Positions 49,934 to 59,343 are shown, counted from the first letter of the stretch. The stretch is DNA of 64,000 nucleotides from Sandarakinorhabdus limnophila DSM 17366 (GCF_000420765.1 NZ_ATVO01000007.1:1-64000), one strand, 5' to 3'. The notes: generated by a model from the sequence alone, not told the origin. A program made the numbers and translations.

Positions 49934-51142
49934 TCAGCTGTTCCGCCGCGCCAGATATTGCCAGAGGATGCCGCGCTGGATTTCGTTGGTGCCGGCATAG
50001 ATCGAACCGGCGCGGTCGTTGAGATATTTGGGGAAGGCTTTCGCCGCCCACGCCGGGCCAACGCCCAGACCGTCTGCAGGCGCGGCGAAACCGGGCACCG
50101 GACCGCCGGGCAGGGTGAGGTGCGGCTGATAGGCTTCCACCCAGGGCAGGGCGGCTTCCACTTCCAGTTCGGTGAGCCGCTGGCTCAGTTCGGTGCCAAG
50201 GATCTTCAGCGCGCTGGCCATCGGCCCCGGCGCGGCGCCGTTGGACAGGCCGGCATTGAACTGCAGTTCCAGCGCATCCAGCGCCTCGATCTCGGTGCGC
50301 AAGGCCGCAATGCGCCCCGGCATCGCTTGGCCGGTTTCGGCGAGGTGCACCACCAGCGTATCGACCCGCTTTACCAAAGACGGCGCATAGGCATGGCCGC
50401 CGCGCTCGAATTCCATCAGATATTTGGCCACCGTCCAGCCATCGTCGATCCGGCCGACCGCATTGGCCACCGGCACCCGCACTTCATCGAAGATCACTTC
50501 GTTCTGCACATGCTCGCCCGACAGTGAGACGATGGGGCGCACGGACACGCCCGGCGTTTTCATGTCGATCAGCAGGAAGGTGATGCCGAGCTGCGGCTTC
50601 TCCAGCCTTGTGGTGCGCACCAGGCAGAAGATCCAGTCCGCATAATGGGCGTGCGTCGTCCAGATCTTGCGGCCAGTGCAGACGAAGTGATCGCCGTCGC
50701 GTTCCGCCTTCATCTGCAGCGAGGCGAGGTCCGATCCGCTGTTGGGCTCCGAATAACCCTGGCACCAGAATTCATCGCCGGCCAGCATCGGCGGCAGGAA
50801 GCGGCGCTTCTGTTCCTCGGTGCCATAATGCAGCAGCACCGGCCCGCACATGCCCAGCCCCATCGGGGAGAGTGGCGGCGCGCCGGCTTCGGTGGTTTCG
50901 CGGGCGAAGATGTAGCGGCGCGCCACGCTCCAGTCGCAGCCGCCGGCCTCCACTGGCCAGCTTGGCGCCACCCAGCCCTTGGCATGCAGTTTCTTCTGCC
51001 AGGCCAGCGCCACATCGGGCGGCGCATAGACGCTGGTCATGCCGGCGGCGGCCATCTTGAGTTCGGGCGTCAGTTCGGCGGCGAGGAAGGCCCGCACCTC
51101 GTCACGAAAAGCCAGATCGTCTGCGCTCCAGGCCAATTGCAT
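49934..51142 (-). CDS. Acyl-CoA dehydrogenase, FadE-type
   Basis: 402 residues. FAD-binding YSEPNSGSDLASLQMKAERD (130-149) and CTGRKIWTTHAH. The YEGT catalytic Glu is Ala (A383 in SIYAGTNEIQ), but E246 (MEFERGG) holds the alternative base position, as in isovaleryl-CoA and many FadE enzymes. The region 245-380 is longer than in short-chain ACADs. ATG 51142 follows AGGGAGAAC; the ATG at 51175 lies further up. Ends 5 bases from the convergent GH36 stop. Confidence 0.9.
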   Translation of the reverse strand: MQLAWSADDLAFRDEVRAFLAAELTPELKMAAAGMTSVYAPPDVALAWQKKLHAKGWVAPSWPVEAGGCDWSVARRYIFARETTEAGAPPLSPMGLGMCGPVLLHYGTEEQKRRFLPPMLAGDEFWCQGYSEPNSGSDLASLQMKAERDGDHFVCTGRKIWTTHAHYADWIFCLVRTTRLEKPQLGITFLLIDMKTPGVSVRPIVSLSGEHVQNEVIFDEVRVPVANAVGRIDDGWTVAKYLMEFERGGHAYAPSLVKRVDTLVVHLAETGQAMPGRIAALRTEIEALDALELQFNAGLSNGAAPGPMASALKILGTELSQRLTELEVEAALPWVEAYQPHLTLPGGPVPGFAAPADGLGVGPAWAAKAFPKYLNDRAGSIYAGTNEIQRGILWQYLARRNS

Positions 51143-51211
51143 CGCCGTTCTCCCTGGGCGCACTCTGGCCCGCAAGGCGGTGTAGCGAAACCGGCGCTTT
51201 GGGGAGGCGCG

Positions 51212-52513
51212 TCAGAAGGCGGCGGGCGTTTTCGCATCCTGCAGCGTCACGCCCAGCCGGGCGGCCACGGCCGGCGCAATGGCGCGCATGTCGATCACGC
51301 CCAGATCGCGGCCAGCGGTGATGCCGGGGCCATTGGCGATCAGGCTGGCGCGCATCGCCGGCACATCGGGGAAATAACCGTGCATGCCCCTGGTTGCGGT
51401 GGGCTCACCCTGCACGCCATCCAGCTTGCCGCCCATCAGCCAGCCCGGCTGGCAATTCACCCAGAAGGCGGCATCGGCACTTCCGCCGGCTACCGCAATG
51501 GCGGCTGCATCCAGCACGCGCTCAATGCCAGCGGCGGGATCGGCGGCCACCTCGGCCAGCACAGCGGCGACCTTGGCTTTCAAGGCGGCATCATCGGGCC
51601 GGGCCAGACGGATGGCGGCGCTGCCACCGGCGGTCCACGGGATGGCATCCCAGCTGGCGATGGCGTTGCCGTTCAGCCGGATCAGCCCGGCCTTGATGAA
51701 CGGCACGAACAAATTGGTGGTGCGAGCGGTTGGTGCAAAGCCATGATCGGAGACGACCACCACCGTCGTTTGCGGGTTGATGGCGCGGGCCGCAGCGACC
51801 AGCTGGCCCACGGCGGCATCGATCCGCACCAGCACGGCACGCGCAGCGGGCGAATCCGGCCCGGCTTCATGCTGTTCATGATCAAAACCGGTGAGATAGA
51901 CGGTGGCGAAATCCGGCTTCACCCGGCGCAACAGGGCAATGGCCTGGGCGGTGCGGCCTTCGTCGCCGGCGATGCTTTCGTCCTTGCCGGTGGGGTAGGG
52001 GCCGGCTTCGGCAAGTGGCAGGCCGGGGGTGGCTAGGGCGGCCATCAACTTGTCGTCATCGGGCAGGCCGGTGCGCCAGATCTGCGGCAGGTTGGCGGTG
52101 AGGCCAGTCACGCCAACGCTCACTGGCCAATGGACGTTCACCACCTTCTGCCCAGCGCGGCTGGCGGCCTGCCACAGCGTATCGGCCTTGATGTCGCTGG
52201 CATACCAGTACCAGCCGTCGGCATTGCCGCGCAGCGGATCGAACGTGAGGTTGTTGGCAATGCCGTGCCGGCGTGGGGTGGCGCCGGTGATCAGTGTGGT
52301 GTGGCTGGGGTAGGTGACGGTGGGCAGCACGCCGGTCACCGCTGCGCTGGTGCCGCCCGCTGCCAGCCCGCGCAGGGCGGGCAGATCGAGGCCGTTGTCG
52401 CGGCGCTGCCATTCCTGTGGGCGCAGGCCATCGATGGCGATCATCAGCACCGGCGGCCCGGCAGCGGCGGGCAGGGCAAACAGGGCGATAGTGAGGGCGA
52501 GGATGCGTTTCAT
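51212..52513 (-). CDS. Secreted type I phosphodiesterase / nucleotide pyrophosphatase family protein
   Basis: 433 residues with a signal peptide (MKRILALTIALFALPAAAG). Alkaline-phosphatase superfamily metal sites: D28 (AIDGLRP), nucleophile T67 (PTVTYPSHTT), TGFDHEQHEAG with Asp/His ligands, VVSDHGF, and GMHGYF. This is the NPP pattern, so it would cleave nucleotide pyrophosphates or phosphodiesters in the periplasm. Monocistronic by spacing. Confidence 0.9.
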   Translation of the reverse strand: MKRILALTIALFALPAAAGPPVLMIAIDGLRPQEWQRRDNGLDLPALRGLAAGGTSAAVTGVLPTVTYPSHTTLITGATPRRHGIANNLTFDPLRGNADGWYWYASDIKADTLWQAASRAGQKVVNVHWPVSVGVTGLTANLPQIWRTGLPDDDKLMAALATPGLPLAEAGPYPTGKDESIAGDEGRTAQAIALLRRVKPDFATVYLTGFDHEQHEAGPDSPAARAVLVRIDAAVGQLVAAARAINPQTTVVVVSDHGFAPTARTTNLFVPFIKAGLIRLNGNAIASWDAIPWTAGGSAAIRLARPDDAALKAKVAAVLAEVAADPAAGIERVLDAAAIAVAGGSADAAFWVNCQPGWLMGGKLDGVQGEPTATRGMHGYFPDVPAMRASLIANGPGITAGRDLGVIDMRAIAPAVAARLGVTLQDAKTPAAF

Positions 52514-52551
52514 ACGCCTGCCATGCCCACGCCGTGTTGCAGGCGTGTGAC

Positions 52552-53349
52552 CTATTCCCAGTCGCGCACGCGCAGGCCGGCTTCGAACATGCCGCGCGCG
52601 CGCAGACGGGGGCTAAGGAAATCGTAGAAGAACCAGTCCTTCACCGCATAGGGGGTGAGGGCATAGAGCAGCCGTTCGGTGAGATTCCAGCGCACATGGC
52701 CCTTCACCTGGCGGCGCGGCGCCGGCCAGCAGACATGATCGGCGGCGTGGGTGAGGCGGCCCTGTTTCAGCACGCGGTGGATCAATTCATGATCGTACAG
52801 CACGAACGGCCAGTCATCGCTCTTGGGGCCACCGGCCGCCACCAGTGGCGCAATGCGGAAAGCCTGTCCGAAGGTGCCGGTGTGGCCCTGGCCGCTCAAG
52901 AGATTGGCGGTGAGCGCCATGCGGTGCCGGACGATGCGGTTCTTGGGGCTGTCGTAGGGGCCATAGATGTCGAAGGCCTGGACACCCACGATGCGCTGGT
53001 CCGTACCGAGCAGTGCATCGGCGCGGCTGATGTAATGCGGCGGGTAGAAGGTATCGGCATCCCAGAAGGCGATGTTTTCGGCGCCCAACTCCTGCGCGAT
53101 GGCAAGGCCGCGACGCAGGGCAAAGGTGTGGCCCTGGTTGGTTTCGGTCACCAGCATGGCGCGCGGATTGCCGGCGATGGCATCGGCGACGATTTGCGGG
53201 CTGGCATCGGTGGAGGCATTGTCCACGCACACCAGCATGATGTCGTCGCGATCCTGCGCCAGCGCGCACTGCACGGTGGGCGCGATATAGTTCGCCTCGT
53301 TGTAGAAGGCGATGACGACAAACCATTTGGGGCGGAAAGCGGTGGCCAT
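52552..53349 (-). CDS. Family 2 glycosyltransferase-like protein
   Basis: 265 residues. GT-A fold start KWFVVIAFYNEANYIAPTV, CVDNASTDASPQIVA, and the metal-binding AFWDADTFYPPHYI (DxD). The C-terminal part has LYDHELIHRVLKQGRL, typical of GT2 acceptor regions, and no membrane helix. Donor and acceptor unknown. ATG 53349 is chosen as it starts the conserved fold. Upstream in the same frame is only a Pro/Arg-rich leader. Confidence 0.85.
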   Translation of the reverse strand: MATAFRPKWFVVIAFYNEANYIAPTVQCALAQDRDDIMLVCVDNASTDASPQIVADAIAGNPRAMLVTETNQGHTFALRRGLAIAQELGAENIAFWDADTFYPPHYISRADALLGTDQRIVGVQAFDIYGPYDSPKNRIVRHRMALTANLLSGQGHTGTFGQAFRIAPLVAAGGPKSDDWPFVLYDHELIHRVLKQGRLTHAADHVCWPAPRRQVKGHVRWNLTERLLYALTPYAVKDWFFYDFLSPRLRARGMFEAGLRVRDWE

Positions 53350-53411
53350 GGCCGCTGCCTTACGGCGGCGATGCTTGACCGGCAAGCCATCGCCCGGCAC
53401 GGCTGTTGCCG

Positions 53412-53576
53412 ATGCTTTCGAACGCTGATCTGGCGCGGCTGGTGATGCCGCTGGCCATCGGCCTGTTGATCGGGCTGGAACGCGGCTGGCGCCAACCCCG
53501 CAGCCAGCCGGAGCTGGCGCCGTGGAGCGATGATTTCGCTTCGGTGCTGCCCGTCCTGCGCTGGCGCAGTGATTGA
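53412..53576 (+). pseudogene. Deletion scar: MgtC/SapB-like N-terminus joined to a foreign tail
   Basis: A 54-codon frame begins MLSNADLARLVMPLAIGLL and IGLERGWRQP, the first helix and conserved LERGWR of MgtC/DUF4010 membrane proteins. It then switches to ELAPWSDDFASVLPVLRW, which is not MgtC-like and resembles the C-terminal WTDDFSN end of spermidine-synthase-like proteins (weak). A deletion joining the start of one gene to the end of another would explain it. Too short to be either protein. Confidence 0.6.
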
Positions 53577-53637
53577 CGGGGCGATTGATGGCCACACGGG
53601 TTGATTGGCAGGCCCCGTGCCATTAGGGGTGGAGCCC

Positions 53638-54627
53638 ATGGCGCGCACCCCCTCCCATCCGGCTCTTGCAGACGGCGCGCACCCGTTTCCGCATGAACAT
53701 CTGCTCGGCATCGCGCACTTGAAACCGTGGGAAATCGCCTTCCTGCTCGATGAAGCCGAACAATGGGTGGAGATGAACCGCGCCCGCACGGCCAAGCGCG
53801 ATGATCGTCTGGCCGGCCTCACCCAGATCAACGCCTTCTTCGAAAATTCCACCCGCACGCTGCTCAGCTTCGAAATCGCCGGCAAGCGGCTGGGGGCAGA
53901 CGTGGTCAATCTCGGCGTCTCCGGCTCCAGCCTTAAGAAGGGCGAGACCCTGCTCGATACCGCGCTGACGCTGAACGCCATGCATCCTGACATGATCGTG
54001 ATCCGCCACGGATCGTCGGGCGCGGTGCAGCTTATTTCGGAAAAGGTCGATTGCCCGGTCTTGAATGCCGGCGATGGCCGCCACGAACACCCCACCCAGG
54101 CGCTGCTCGACGCGCTCACCATCCGCCGCCGCAAGGGCCGCATCGCCGGGCTGCGCGTGGCGATCTGCGGCGATATCCTGCACAGCCGCGTTGCCCGTTC
54201 CAATTTCCAGCTGCTGGCCAGCCTGGGCGCCGAAGTGCGCGCCGTGGCCCCGTCCACCCTGCTGCCCGACGGGCTTGATGGCTATGCCGTGCAAAGCTTC
54301 ACCGACATGGATGCCGGCCTCGCCGGCGCCGACGTGGTGATGATGCTGCGCCTGCAGACGGAGCGGATGGAGGGCGCCTATGTGCCCAGTCCGAGGGAAT
54401 ATTTCCGCTTCTACGGCCTCACCGAAGCCCGGCTGGCCAAGGCCGCGCCCGATGTGCTGGTGATGCATCCCGGCCCGATGAACCGCGGCGTGGAGATCGA
54501 CGGGGCGATTGCCGACGATATCGCCCGCAGCGCCGTCACCGAACAGGTGGAAATGGGCGTGGCGGTGCGCATGGCCTGCCTTGATGTGTTGACCCGCAAG
54601 CGGCGCGGTGTGGAGGGCTGGGCATGA
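53638..54627 (+). CDS. pyrB: Aspartate carbamoyltransferase catalytic subunit
   Basis: 329 residues. Carbamoyl-phosphate loop [12 protein letters not shown] (S71-T-R-T74), [24 protein letters not shown] and MHPGPMNRG are diagnostic. It makes N-carbamoyl-aspartate in pyrimidine synthesis. ATG 53638 with AGGGGTGGAG before it. Stop overlaps the dihydroorotase-like gene (ATGA), and no pyrI is present, so it is of the class that pairs with a PyrC-like subunit. Confidence 0.96.
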   Translation: MARTPSHPALADGAHPFPHEHLLGIAHLKPWEIAFLLDEAEQWVEMNRARTAKRDDRLAGLTQINAFFENSTRTLLSFEIAGKRLGADVVNLGVSGSSLKKGETLLDTALTLNAMHPDMIVIRHGSSGAVQLISEKVDCPVLNAGDGRHEHPTQALLDALTIRRRKGRIAGLRVAICGDILHSRVARSNFQLLASLGAEVRAVAPSTLLPDGLDGYAVQSFTDMDAGLAGADVVMMLRLQTERMEGAYVPSPREYFRFYGLTEARLAKAAPDVLVMHPGPMNRGVEIDGAIADDIARSAVTEQVEMGVAVRMACLDVLTRKRRGVEGWA

Positions 54628-55862
54628 TGCAAAGCGCCCCCCTCGCGCTCACCGGCGCCCGCGTCATCTGCCCGGCAACCGGGCATGACGCGATTGCCAC
54701 TATCCTGCTGAAGGACCGCAAGGTTGCCGGCATCGGTCATGCCGAACCGCCATCGGATGCCACGGTGATCGATGCGCGTGGGTTGGTGGTCGCGCCGGGG
54801 ATCATCGATGCCGGCGTGTTCAAGGCCGATACCGCTGCGGCGAACGCGGGCGGCATCACCCGCATGGTGCTGATGCCCGATCAGTCGCCACCCCTGGATG
54901 AGCCGGCGCTGGTCGCCTATGCCCAAGGCTCGGGCAAGCCGGACGTGTGGGTGCACCCGCTCGCCGCCGCGACGCGCGGGCTGAACGGCGCGGAACTGGC
55001 CGAAATCGGCCTGGCCAAGGCCGCCGGCGCCGTGGGCGTTGCCACCGGCCGCCACGCCATTGCCGATGCCCGCGTCATGCACCGGCTGCTCGCCTATGCC
55101 CACGGCCACGGCCTGACAGTGGTGAGCCATGCGGAAGATCCCGCGCTGACCGCTGGTGCCGTCGCCACGGCCGGCGAATATGCGACGCGGCTGGGCTTGG
55201 CCGCCGCGCCGGCCTTCGCGGAAAGCCTGGCCATCAGCCGCGATTGCCGGCTCGCTGAAGCCACCGGCGCCGCGCTGCACATCCGTCAGGTCACCACTGC
55301 CGAAGGGCTCGCTGTGCTCGCCGCTGCCCGCGCGCGCGGCGTGGATGTGACGGCCGGCATCACGCCCGCCCACCTGTTCCTCAACGATATGGCCGTTTCC
55401 GGCTTCCGCAGTTTTGCCCGCCTGTCCCCGCCGCTGCGCGATGAGCGCGACCGGCTGGCGGCGATCGAGGGCATCCGCGCCGGTCTGATCACCATAATCT
55501 CTTCAGGCCATGATCCGCAAAGCCAGGAAGACAAGCGCCAGCCCTTCGCCGATGCCCGCGCCGGGATGGCTGGCGCCGAAACCCTGCTGGCGCTGGGCCT
55601 TGGCCTTGTGCGCGATGGTGTGATCGATTTGCCGCGCCTGGTGGCCATGCTCAGCCTCAATCCGGCCCGCCGCTTTGGGCTCATCGCCGGAACGCTGCAA
55701 CTGGGCGCACCTGCGGACCTTGTGGTCTTTGATGAAGCTGCCCCCTGGCGTATCGACGGACGGAAATTTCACGGAGCCGGCAATACGCCTTTTGATGGTG
55801 TGCCAACCGCCGGCATCGTGCGCATGACAATCAAAGGTGGAGACGTGGTTTGGCGGGTGTAA
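54624..55862 (+). CDS. pyrC': Dihydroorotase-like protein lacking metal ligands (pseudo-dihydroorotase, PyrC' type)
   Basis: 412 residues with the amidohydrolase barrel and the end segment [26 protein letters not shown]. The HxH metal site expected after PGIID is DAGVFKADT (62-70), and the catalytic Asp motif TDHAPH is SGHDPQ. It is therefore unlikely to be an active dihydroorotase. In Pseudomonas an inactive PyrC' scaffolds a dodecameric PyrB enzyme; the overlap with pyrB fits that role. An active dihydroorotase must be encoded elsewhere. Confidence 0.88.
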   Translation: MMQSAPLALTGARVICPATGHDAIATILLKDRKVAGIGHAEPPSDATVIDARGLVVAPGIIDAGVFKADTAAANAGGITRMVLMPDQSPPLDEPALVAYAQGSGKPDVWVHPLAAATRGLNGAELAEIGLAKAAGAVGVATGRHAIADARVMHRLLAYAHGHGLTVVSHAEDPALTAGAVATAGEYATRLGLAAAPAFAESLAISRDCRLAEATGAALHIRQVTTAEGLAVLAAARARGVDVTAGITPAHLFLNDMAVSGFRSFARLSPPLRDERDRLAAIEGIRAGLITIISSGHDPQSQEDKRQPFADARAGMAGAETLLALGLGLVRDGVIDLPRLVAMLSLNPARRFGLIAGTLQLGAPADLVVFDEAAPWRIDGRKFHGAGNTPFDGVPTAGIVRMTIKGGDVVWRV

Positions 55863-57124
55863 GGATCATTGGCGCCCTGCTGGTGCTGGCCCTAGTGGCC
55901 GGCGATCCTGCGCTCGCCGCCCGCAAGAAGAAGGGCAAGAAAAAGCGTGCCAGCCGCCCGGCCGCTGCCGCACCTGCCCGCGCCACGCCGCCGCCGCCAT
56001 CTGTGCGCCAGGGCGTTGAACTGTGGCGCGCCAGCAAGTGGGATGCCGCCGTTTCCATGTGGCAGCCGTTTGCGGAAAACGGCGATGCCGATGCCATGTT
56101 CAATATGGGCCAGGCTTATAAACTCGGCCGCGGTGTCGCGCTCGACAAGACCACCGCCGGCGACTGGTATCGCCGCGCCGCCGTGAAGGGCCATCTGCCC
56201 GCGCAGGCCAATCTGGGCATCTTGTTGTTCCAGGCCACCGAAAAGGCCGAAGCCGTGCGCTGGCTGAAGGCCGCCGCCGATCGCGGCGAAATGCGCGCCC
56301 AATATGTGCTCGGCATCGTACACTGGAACGGCGATGGCGCGGTGAAATCTTTGCCGCTGGCTTATGCCTATCTGGTGCGCGCCGCCGCGCAAGGCCTGCC
56401 CGAAGCCACCAAGGCGCTGAATGAACTTTCCCAGGTGATCCAGTCGCTCGATCGCGCGAACGGCTGGCAGATCGCCACATCGCTCGCCAACGGCAGCGGC
56501 ATCCCGGCGCAGTTCCAGCCCGGCATACAGCCGCCGCCGATGATGGCCGTCACCACGCCGCCACCGGCGATCGTGGTCGCCAGTGCGCCAGCAGCGGCTT
56601 TCGGCACCAGCACTGCCGGTCTGAACGCCGCGGCGCTGAAAGCCGCCGAAGCCGATGCCGGCGAAGGCGACACCGAAGAGGCGCAAGATTCAGCGCCCGC
56701 TGCCGCCGAACCGATGCGCCAACCCGCCCCGGCCGCCAGCACGCCGCCGCTGGCGCCGCCCACCGCCCGGCCCAACCGTGCTGCCGAAGCTGCCGCGGAA
56801 AAGAAAGCCGCCGCCGCTGAAGCCGCTGCTGAAAAACGCGCCGCCGAAAGGAAACTGGCCGCCAAGAAGGCCGCTGAGCCGAAGGAAACCGGCTGGCGCA
56901 TCCAGCTCGGCACCTACCCCAGCCAGAAAACCGCCATGCAGGCCTGGACCAAGCTCGCCGCCGCAAACAAGAAGTCGACCAAGGGCCTGCGCCCGACGAT
57001 CGGCAAATTCGGCAGCAACTATCGCCTGCAGGTCGGCCCGTTCCCCACCCGCGACGAAGCCCGCGACGGCTGCAAGACGCTGGAAATCGGCAAGAACGGC
57101 TGCTTCGCCCTCAACATCGATTAA
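55850..57124 (+). CDS. Sel1-repeat and SPOR-domain envelope protein
   Basis: 424 residues. N-terminal signal/anchor ([20 protein letters not shown]), basic linker, Sel1-type repeats at about 70-200 (DADAMFNMGQAYKLGRG; LPAQANLGILLFQATEKAEA; MRAQYVLGIVHWNGDGA), then a Pro/Ala-rich and Ala/Lys coiled region, and a SPOR domain at about 345-422 (WRIQLGTYPSQKTAMQAWTK) that binds denuded peptidoglycan at septa. TTG start at 55850, with AAAGGTGGAGA before it, overlaps the upstream gene by 13 bases. Likely a division or cell-wall factor. Confidence 0.86.
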   Translation: MAGVRIIGALLVLALVAGDPALAARKKKGKKKRASRPAAAAPARATPPPPSVRQGVELWRASKWDAAVSMWQPFAENGDADAMFNMGQAYKLGRGVALDKTTAGDWYRRAAVKGHLPAQANLGILLFQATEKAEAVRWLKAAADRGEMRAQYVLGIVHWNGDGAVKSLPLAYAYLVRAAAQGLPEATKALNELSQVIQSLDRANGWQIATSLANGSGIPAQFQPGIQPPPMMAVTTPPPAIVVASAPAAAFGTSTAGLNAAALKAAEADAGEGDTEEAQDSAPAAAEPMRQPAPAASTPPLAPPTARPNRAAEAAAEKKAAAAEAAAEKRAAERKLAAKKAAEPKETGWRIQLGTYPSQKTAMQAWTKLAAANKKSTKGLRPTIGKFGSNYRLQVGPFPTRDEARDGCKTLEIGKNGCFALNID

Positions 57125-57139
57125 ACAGCGCGCCGCCGG

Positions 57140-58837
57140 TTACGCTGCCGGCAGATCCTTCGCCAACCGGTCGCGCAGTTCGCGCCGCAGGAACTTGCCG
57201 CTGGCATTGCGCGGCAGCGCTTCGGCCATGAACCAGACGTGGCGCGGCACCTTGTAGTTGGAGATCAGGCTGCCGACAAAGCTGCGCAGCGCCGCGTCAT
57301 CAAGGCTTTCACCGGGCTTCAGCACCACGGCCACGGCCACTTCCTCGCCCAGCCGGTGATCGGGGACGCCGAACACGCAGCATTCGGCCACCGCAGGATG
57401 GCGGTAGATGGCGGCTTCGACCTCGGCGCAATAAACATTCTCGCCGCCGCGCAGCACCATGTCCTTCTTGCGATCGACGATGAAGATGAAGCCGTCTTCA
57501 TCGATGCGGGCGATGTCGCCGGTGTGCAGCCAGCCATCGGTGATTGAAGCCGCCGTTGCTTCCGGGCGGTTGATATAGCCCTTGATGACGGCGGCGCCCT
57601 TCACCCACAGCTCGCCGATTTCGCCCGGCGCCACAGTGTTGCCGGCATCATCAACGCATTTGGCCTCATAGGCGGGCATGGCGGGCCCGGCACTGTCCGG
57701 CTTGTCGACAAAGAAATCGCCGGAGACCGACGTGATGATCCCGCAGGTCTCGGTCATGCCGTAACCGGTGCTTGGCCGGGCGCTGGCCACATTGTCCTCG
57801 ATCTTGTGAACCAGATCGGGCGGCACCTGTGCACCGCCGCCCGACATCGCCGTCAGGCTCGACATGTCGGTGGTGCCGAAATCCGGGTGGTAAATCAGTT
57901 CGCGCGCCATTACCGGCACGCCGCCGATGGAGGTGACGCGTTCCTGGGCGATGATGCGCAGCGCTTCGCCAGCGTCCCAGCGGTACATCAGCACGATGGT
58001 GCCGCCGGCCGCGGTCGTCGCATAGGCACCGCAATTGTTGGCGGTGACATGGAACAGCGGCGTCGTCAGCAGCGAGACGGGTACCGGCGCCACGGCAGGC
58101 GGCTCCACCCCGGTGGCGAGCTGCACCGCCCGCGCCGTCGATGCGCCGGCATAGAGCATGTTGAACAAATTGGTGATGCAGCCACGATGGGTGAGCTGCG
58201 CGCCCTTGGGAAAGCCGGTGGTGCCCGAGGTGTAGAAGATGCAGGCATCGGCATCGGGATCGATTTGCACCTGTGGCATGGCACCGCCGTGCGCCAGCAC
58301 ATCGGTAAACGGCGTCACCCCCGGCTCCGGCCCGCGCAGCCGCACCCCGATGAGCATCAGGCCGGCCGGCGGCGCGGCGATTTCGTGCATGCGGTCGAGC
58401 CGCTCGGCATCGAGGAACACGGCCTTGGGCGCCGAGTCCGCCAGTGCATAGGCCATTTCCTCGGGCGTCCACCAGGCGTTCATGCCGACAACGGCGATGC
58501 CGCAAGACACACAGGCCCAATAGATCAGCATCCATTCGGGATAGTTGCGCATGGCAATCGCCACCCGGTCGCCGGGCCCGATGCCCTGCGCCGCCAGCCA
58601 GGCTGCGATGGCGTCCACGCGGGCATGGGCTTGGCGGTAGGTCAGCCGCTCCTCGCCATAGACCAGGTAGGTGCGGTCGGCGAACGCGTGCGTTGATTGC
58701 CACAGCGCGCGCACATCGGGCAGCGCATGGCGATAGGCCCGCACCTGGATGCCATTGACGTTGACATGAGCGATCTCGAACGCGCCCCCGGGCCCCGTCA
58801 GCTCGTCGCGCGCCTGCGCCAGTTCCGTGTAGTGCAT
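57140..58837 (-). CDS. Acyl-CoA synthetase (class I adenylate-forming enzyme)
   Basis: 565 residues. AMP-binding loop CIFYTSGTTGFPKGAQLTH, GYGMTETCG, LHTGDIARIDEDGFIFIVDR and RGGENVYCAEVEAAIYRHP are standard; NASGKFLRRELRD carries the catalytic Lys of the C-terminal domain. It activates a carboxylic acid to its CoA ester, and could feed the CoA operons at 33-51 kb. ATG 58837 has GGGGAGAG before it. A palindromic candidate operator lies at 58942-58960. Confidence 0.92.
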   Translation of the reverse strand: MHYTELAQARDELTGPGGAFEIAHVNVNGIQVRAYRHALPDVRALWQSTHAFADRTYLVYGEERLTYRQAHARVDAIAAWLAAQGIGPGDRVAIAMRNYPEWMLIYWACVSCGIAVVGMNAWWTPEEMAYALADSAPKAVFLDAERLDRMHEIAAPPAGLMLIGVRLRGPEPGVTPFTDVLAHGGAMPQVQIDPDADACIFYTSGTTGFPKGAQLTHRGCITNLFNMLYAGASTARAVQLATGVEPPAVAPVPVSLLTTPLFHVTANNCGAYATTAAGGTIVLMYRWDAGEALRIIAQERVTSIGGVPVMARELIYHPDFGTTDMSSLTAMSGGGAQVPPDLVHKIEDNVASARPSTGYGMTETCGIITSVSGDFFVDKPDSAGPAMPAYEAKCVDDAGNTVAPGEIGELWVKGAAVIKGYINRPEATAASITDGWLHTGDIARIDEDGFIFIVDRKKDMVLRGGENVYCAEVEAAIYRHPAVAECCVFGVPDHRLGEEVAVAVVLKPGESLDDAALRSFVGSLISNYKVPRHVWFMAEALPRNASGKFLRRELRDRLAKDLPAA

Positions 58838-58941
58838 GGCTCTCCCCAGACCATAGTGTTTGGCCGAGAGTGATACACGCGATCCGGCGCGCGGAAAGCT
58901 ATCTAGAGCCAGCGGAAGCGCCATCGCCAGCAGCACCCGCC

Positions 58942-58960
58942 CTGTCACAGCCGGTGACAG
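58942..58960. promoter_or_regulatory. Candidate operator upstream of acyl-CoA synthetase
   Basis: CTGTCAC-AGCCG-GTGACAG, a perfect 7-base inverted repeat with 5-base spacer, 105 bases upstream of the synthetase ATG. Its size suits a dimeric repressor such as a TetR or GntR protein. The binding protein is unknown. Confidence 0.4.
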
Positions 58961-59055
58961 CAAGAAAGCCGCCAAAGGCCTGCGGCTGATGCCCGACACG
59001 GGGTCGGGCCGACCCCGCCGGTTTCACGATCGAGCCGATTCAGCAAAATCAAAAA

Positions 59056-59101
59056 GGTTCCATAATTATAAGTAAAAATATTTTTTCTATACAATGGAAC
59101 C
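59056..59101. repeat. Inverted repeat in AT-rich control region
   Basis: GGTTCCAT (59056-59063) and ATGGAACC (59094-59101) are 8-base inverted halves 30 bases apart. Between them is almost pure A/T. A third related half, AGGAAC, is at 59131. The block 59041-59220 is about 26 percent GC, very unlike the flanking genes. They may be half-sites for an activator. Confidence 0.5.
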
Positions 59102-59160
59102 AAATAGATTTTCGTGTATCTGCTCTATATAGGAACGATATGTTCATTATCAGAATCAAA

Positions 59161-59185
59161 AAAGTGTAAAGAGATTTTACACTTT
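59161..59185. promoter_or_regulatory. Candidate enhancer (activator) site of the PEP-CTERM promoter
   Basis: AAAGTGTAAA-GAGAT-TTTACACTTT: a perfect 10-base inverted repeat with a 5-base centre, 60 bases upstream of the sigma-54 element. Position and symmetry fit a binding site for an NtrC-class activator such as PrsR of PEP-CTERM systems. Confidence 0.6.
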
Positions 59186-59244
59186 ACAAATTGACGAAAT
59201 ATTCGGTTTCAATCTTTATAGTGCGTTAACCATTAATATTCGAT

Positions 59245-59260
59245 TGGCACGATATTTGCA
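59245..59260 (+). promoter_or_regulatory. Sigma-54 (-24/-12) promoter
   Basis: TGGCACG-N4-TTGCA matches the RpoN consensus in every fixed position. The start of transcription would be about 59270, giving a leader of some 74 bases before the ATG at 59344. It also rules out the upstream ATG at 59260 as the protein start. Confidence 0.85.
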
Positions 59261-59343
59261 TGGAGTTTAGTGGCGCTGGACAAGGATGCGGTCGTTTCCG
59301 GCCGAATTTTTTCGTTCTGGCACCATTTCATGGAGTGAAGTGC

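Noticed and set aside
32886-51142. A complete 3-hydroxypropionate bicycle
   Set aside because: Only Mct- and Meh-like genes are present; malonyl-CoA reductase, propionyl-CoA synthase and citramalyl-CoA lyase are absent.
58999-59017. CGGGGTCGG-G-CCGACCCCG palindrome
   Set aside because: Odd-centred, GC-rich and outside the AT-rich control block; may be chance or a piece of a dispersed repeat, with no second copy seen here.
59260-59343. Upstream ATG as the start of the PEP-CTERM protein
   Set aside because: It lies inside the sigma-54 -12 element, before any transcript could start, and would disrupt the signal peptide.
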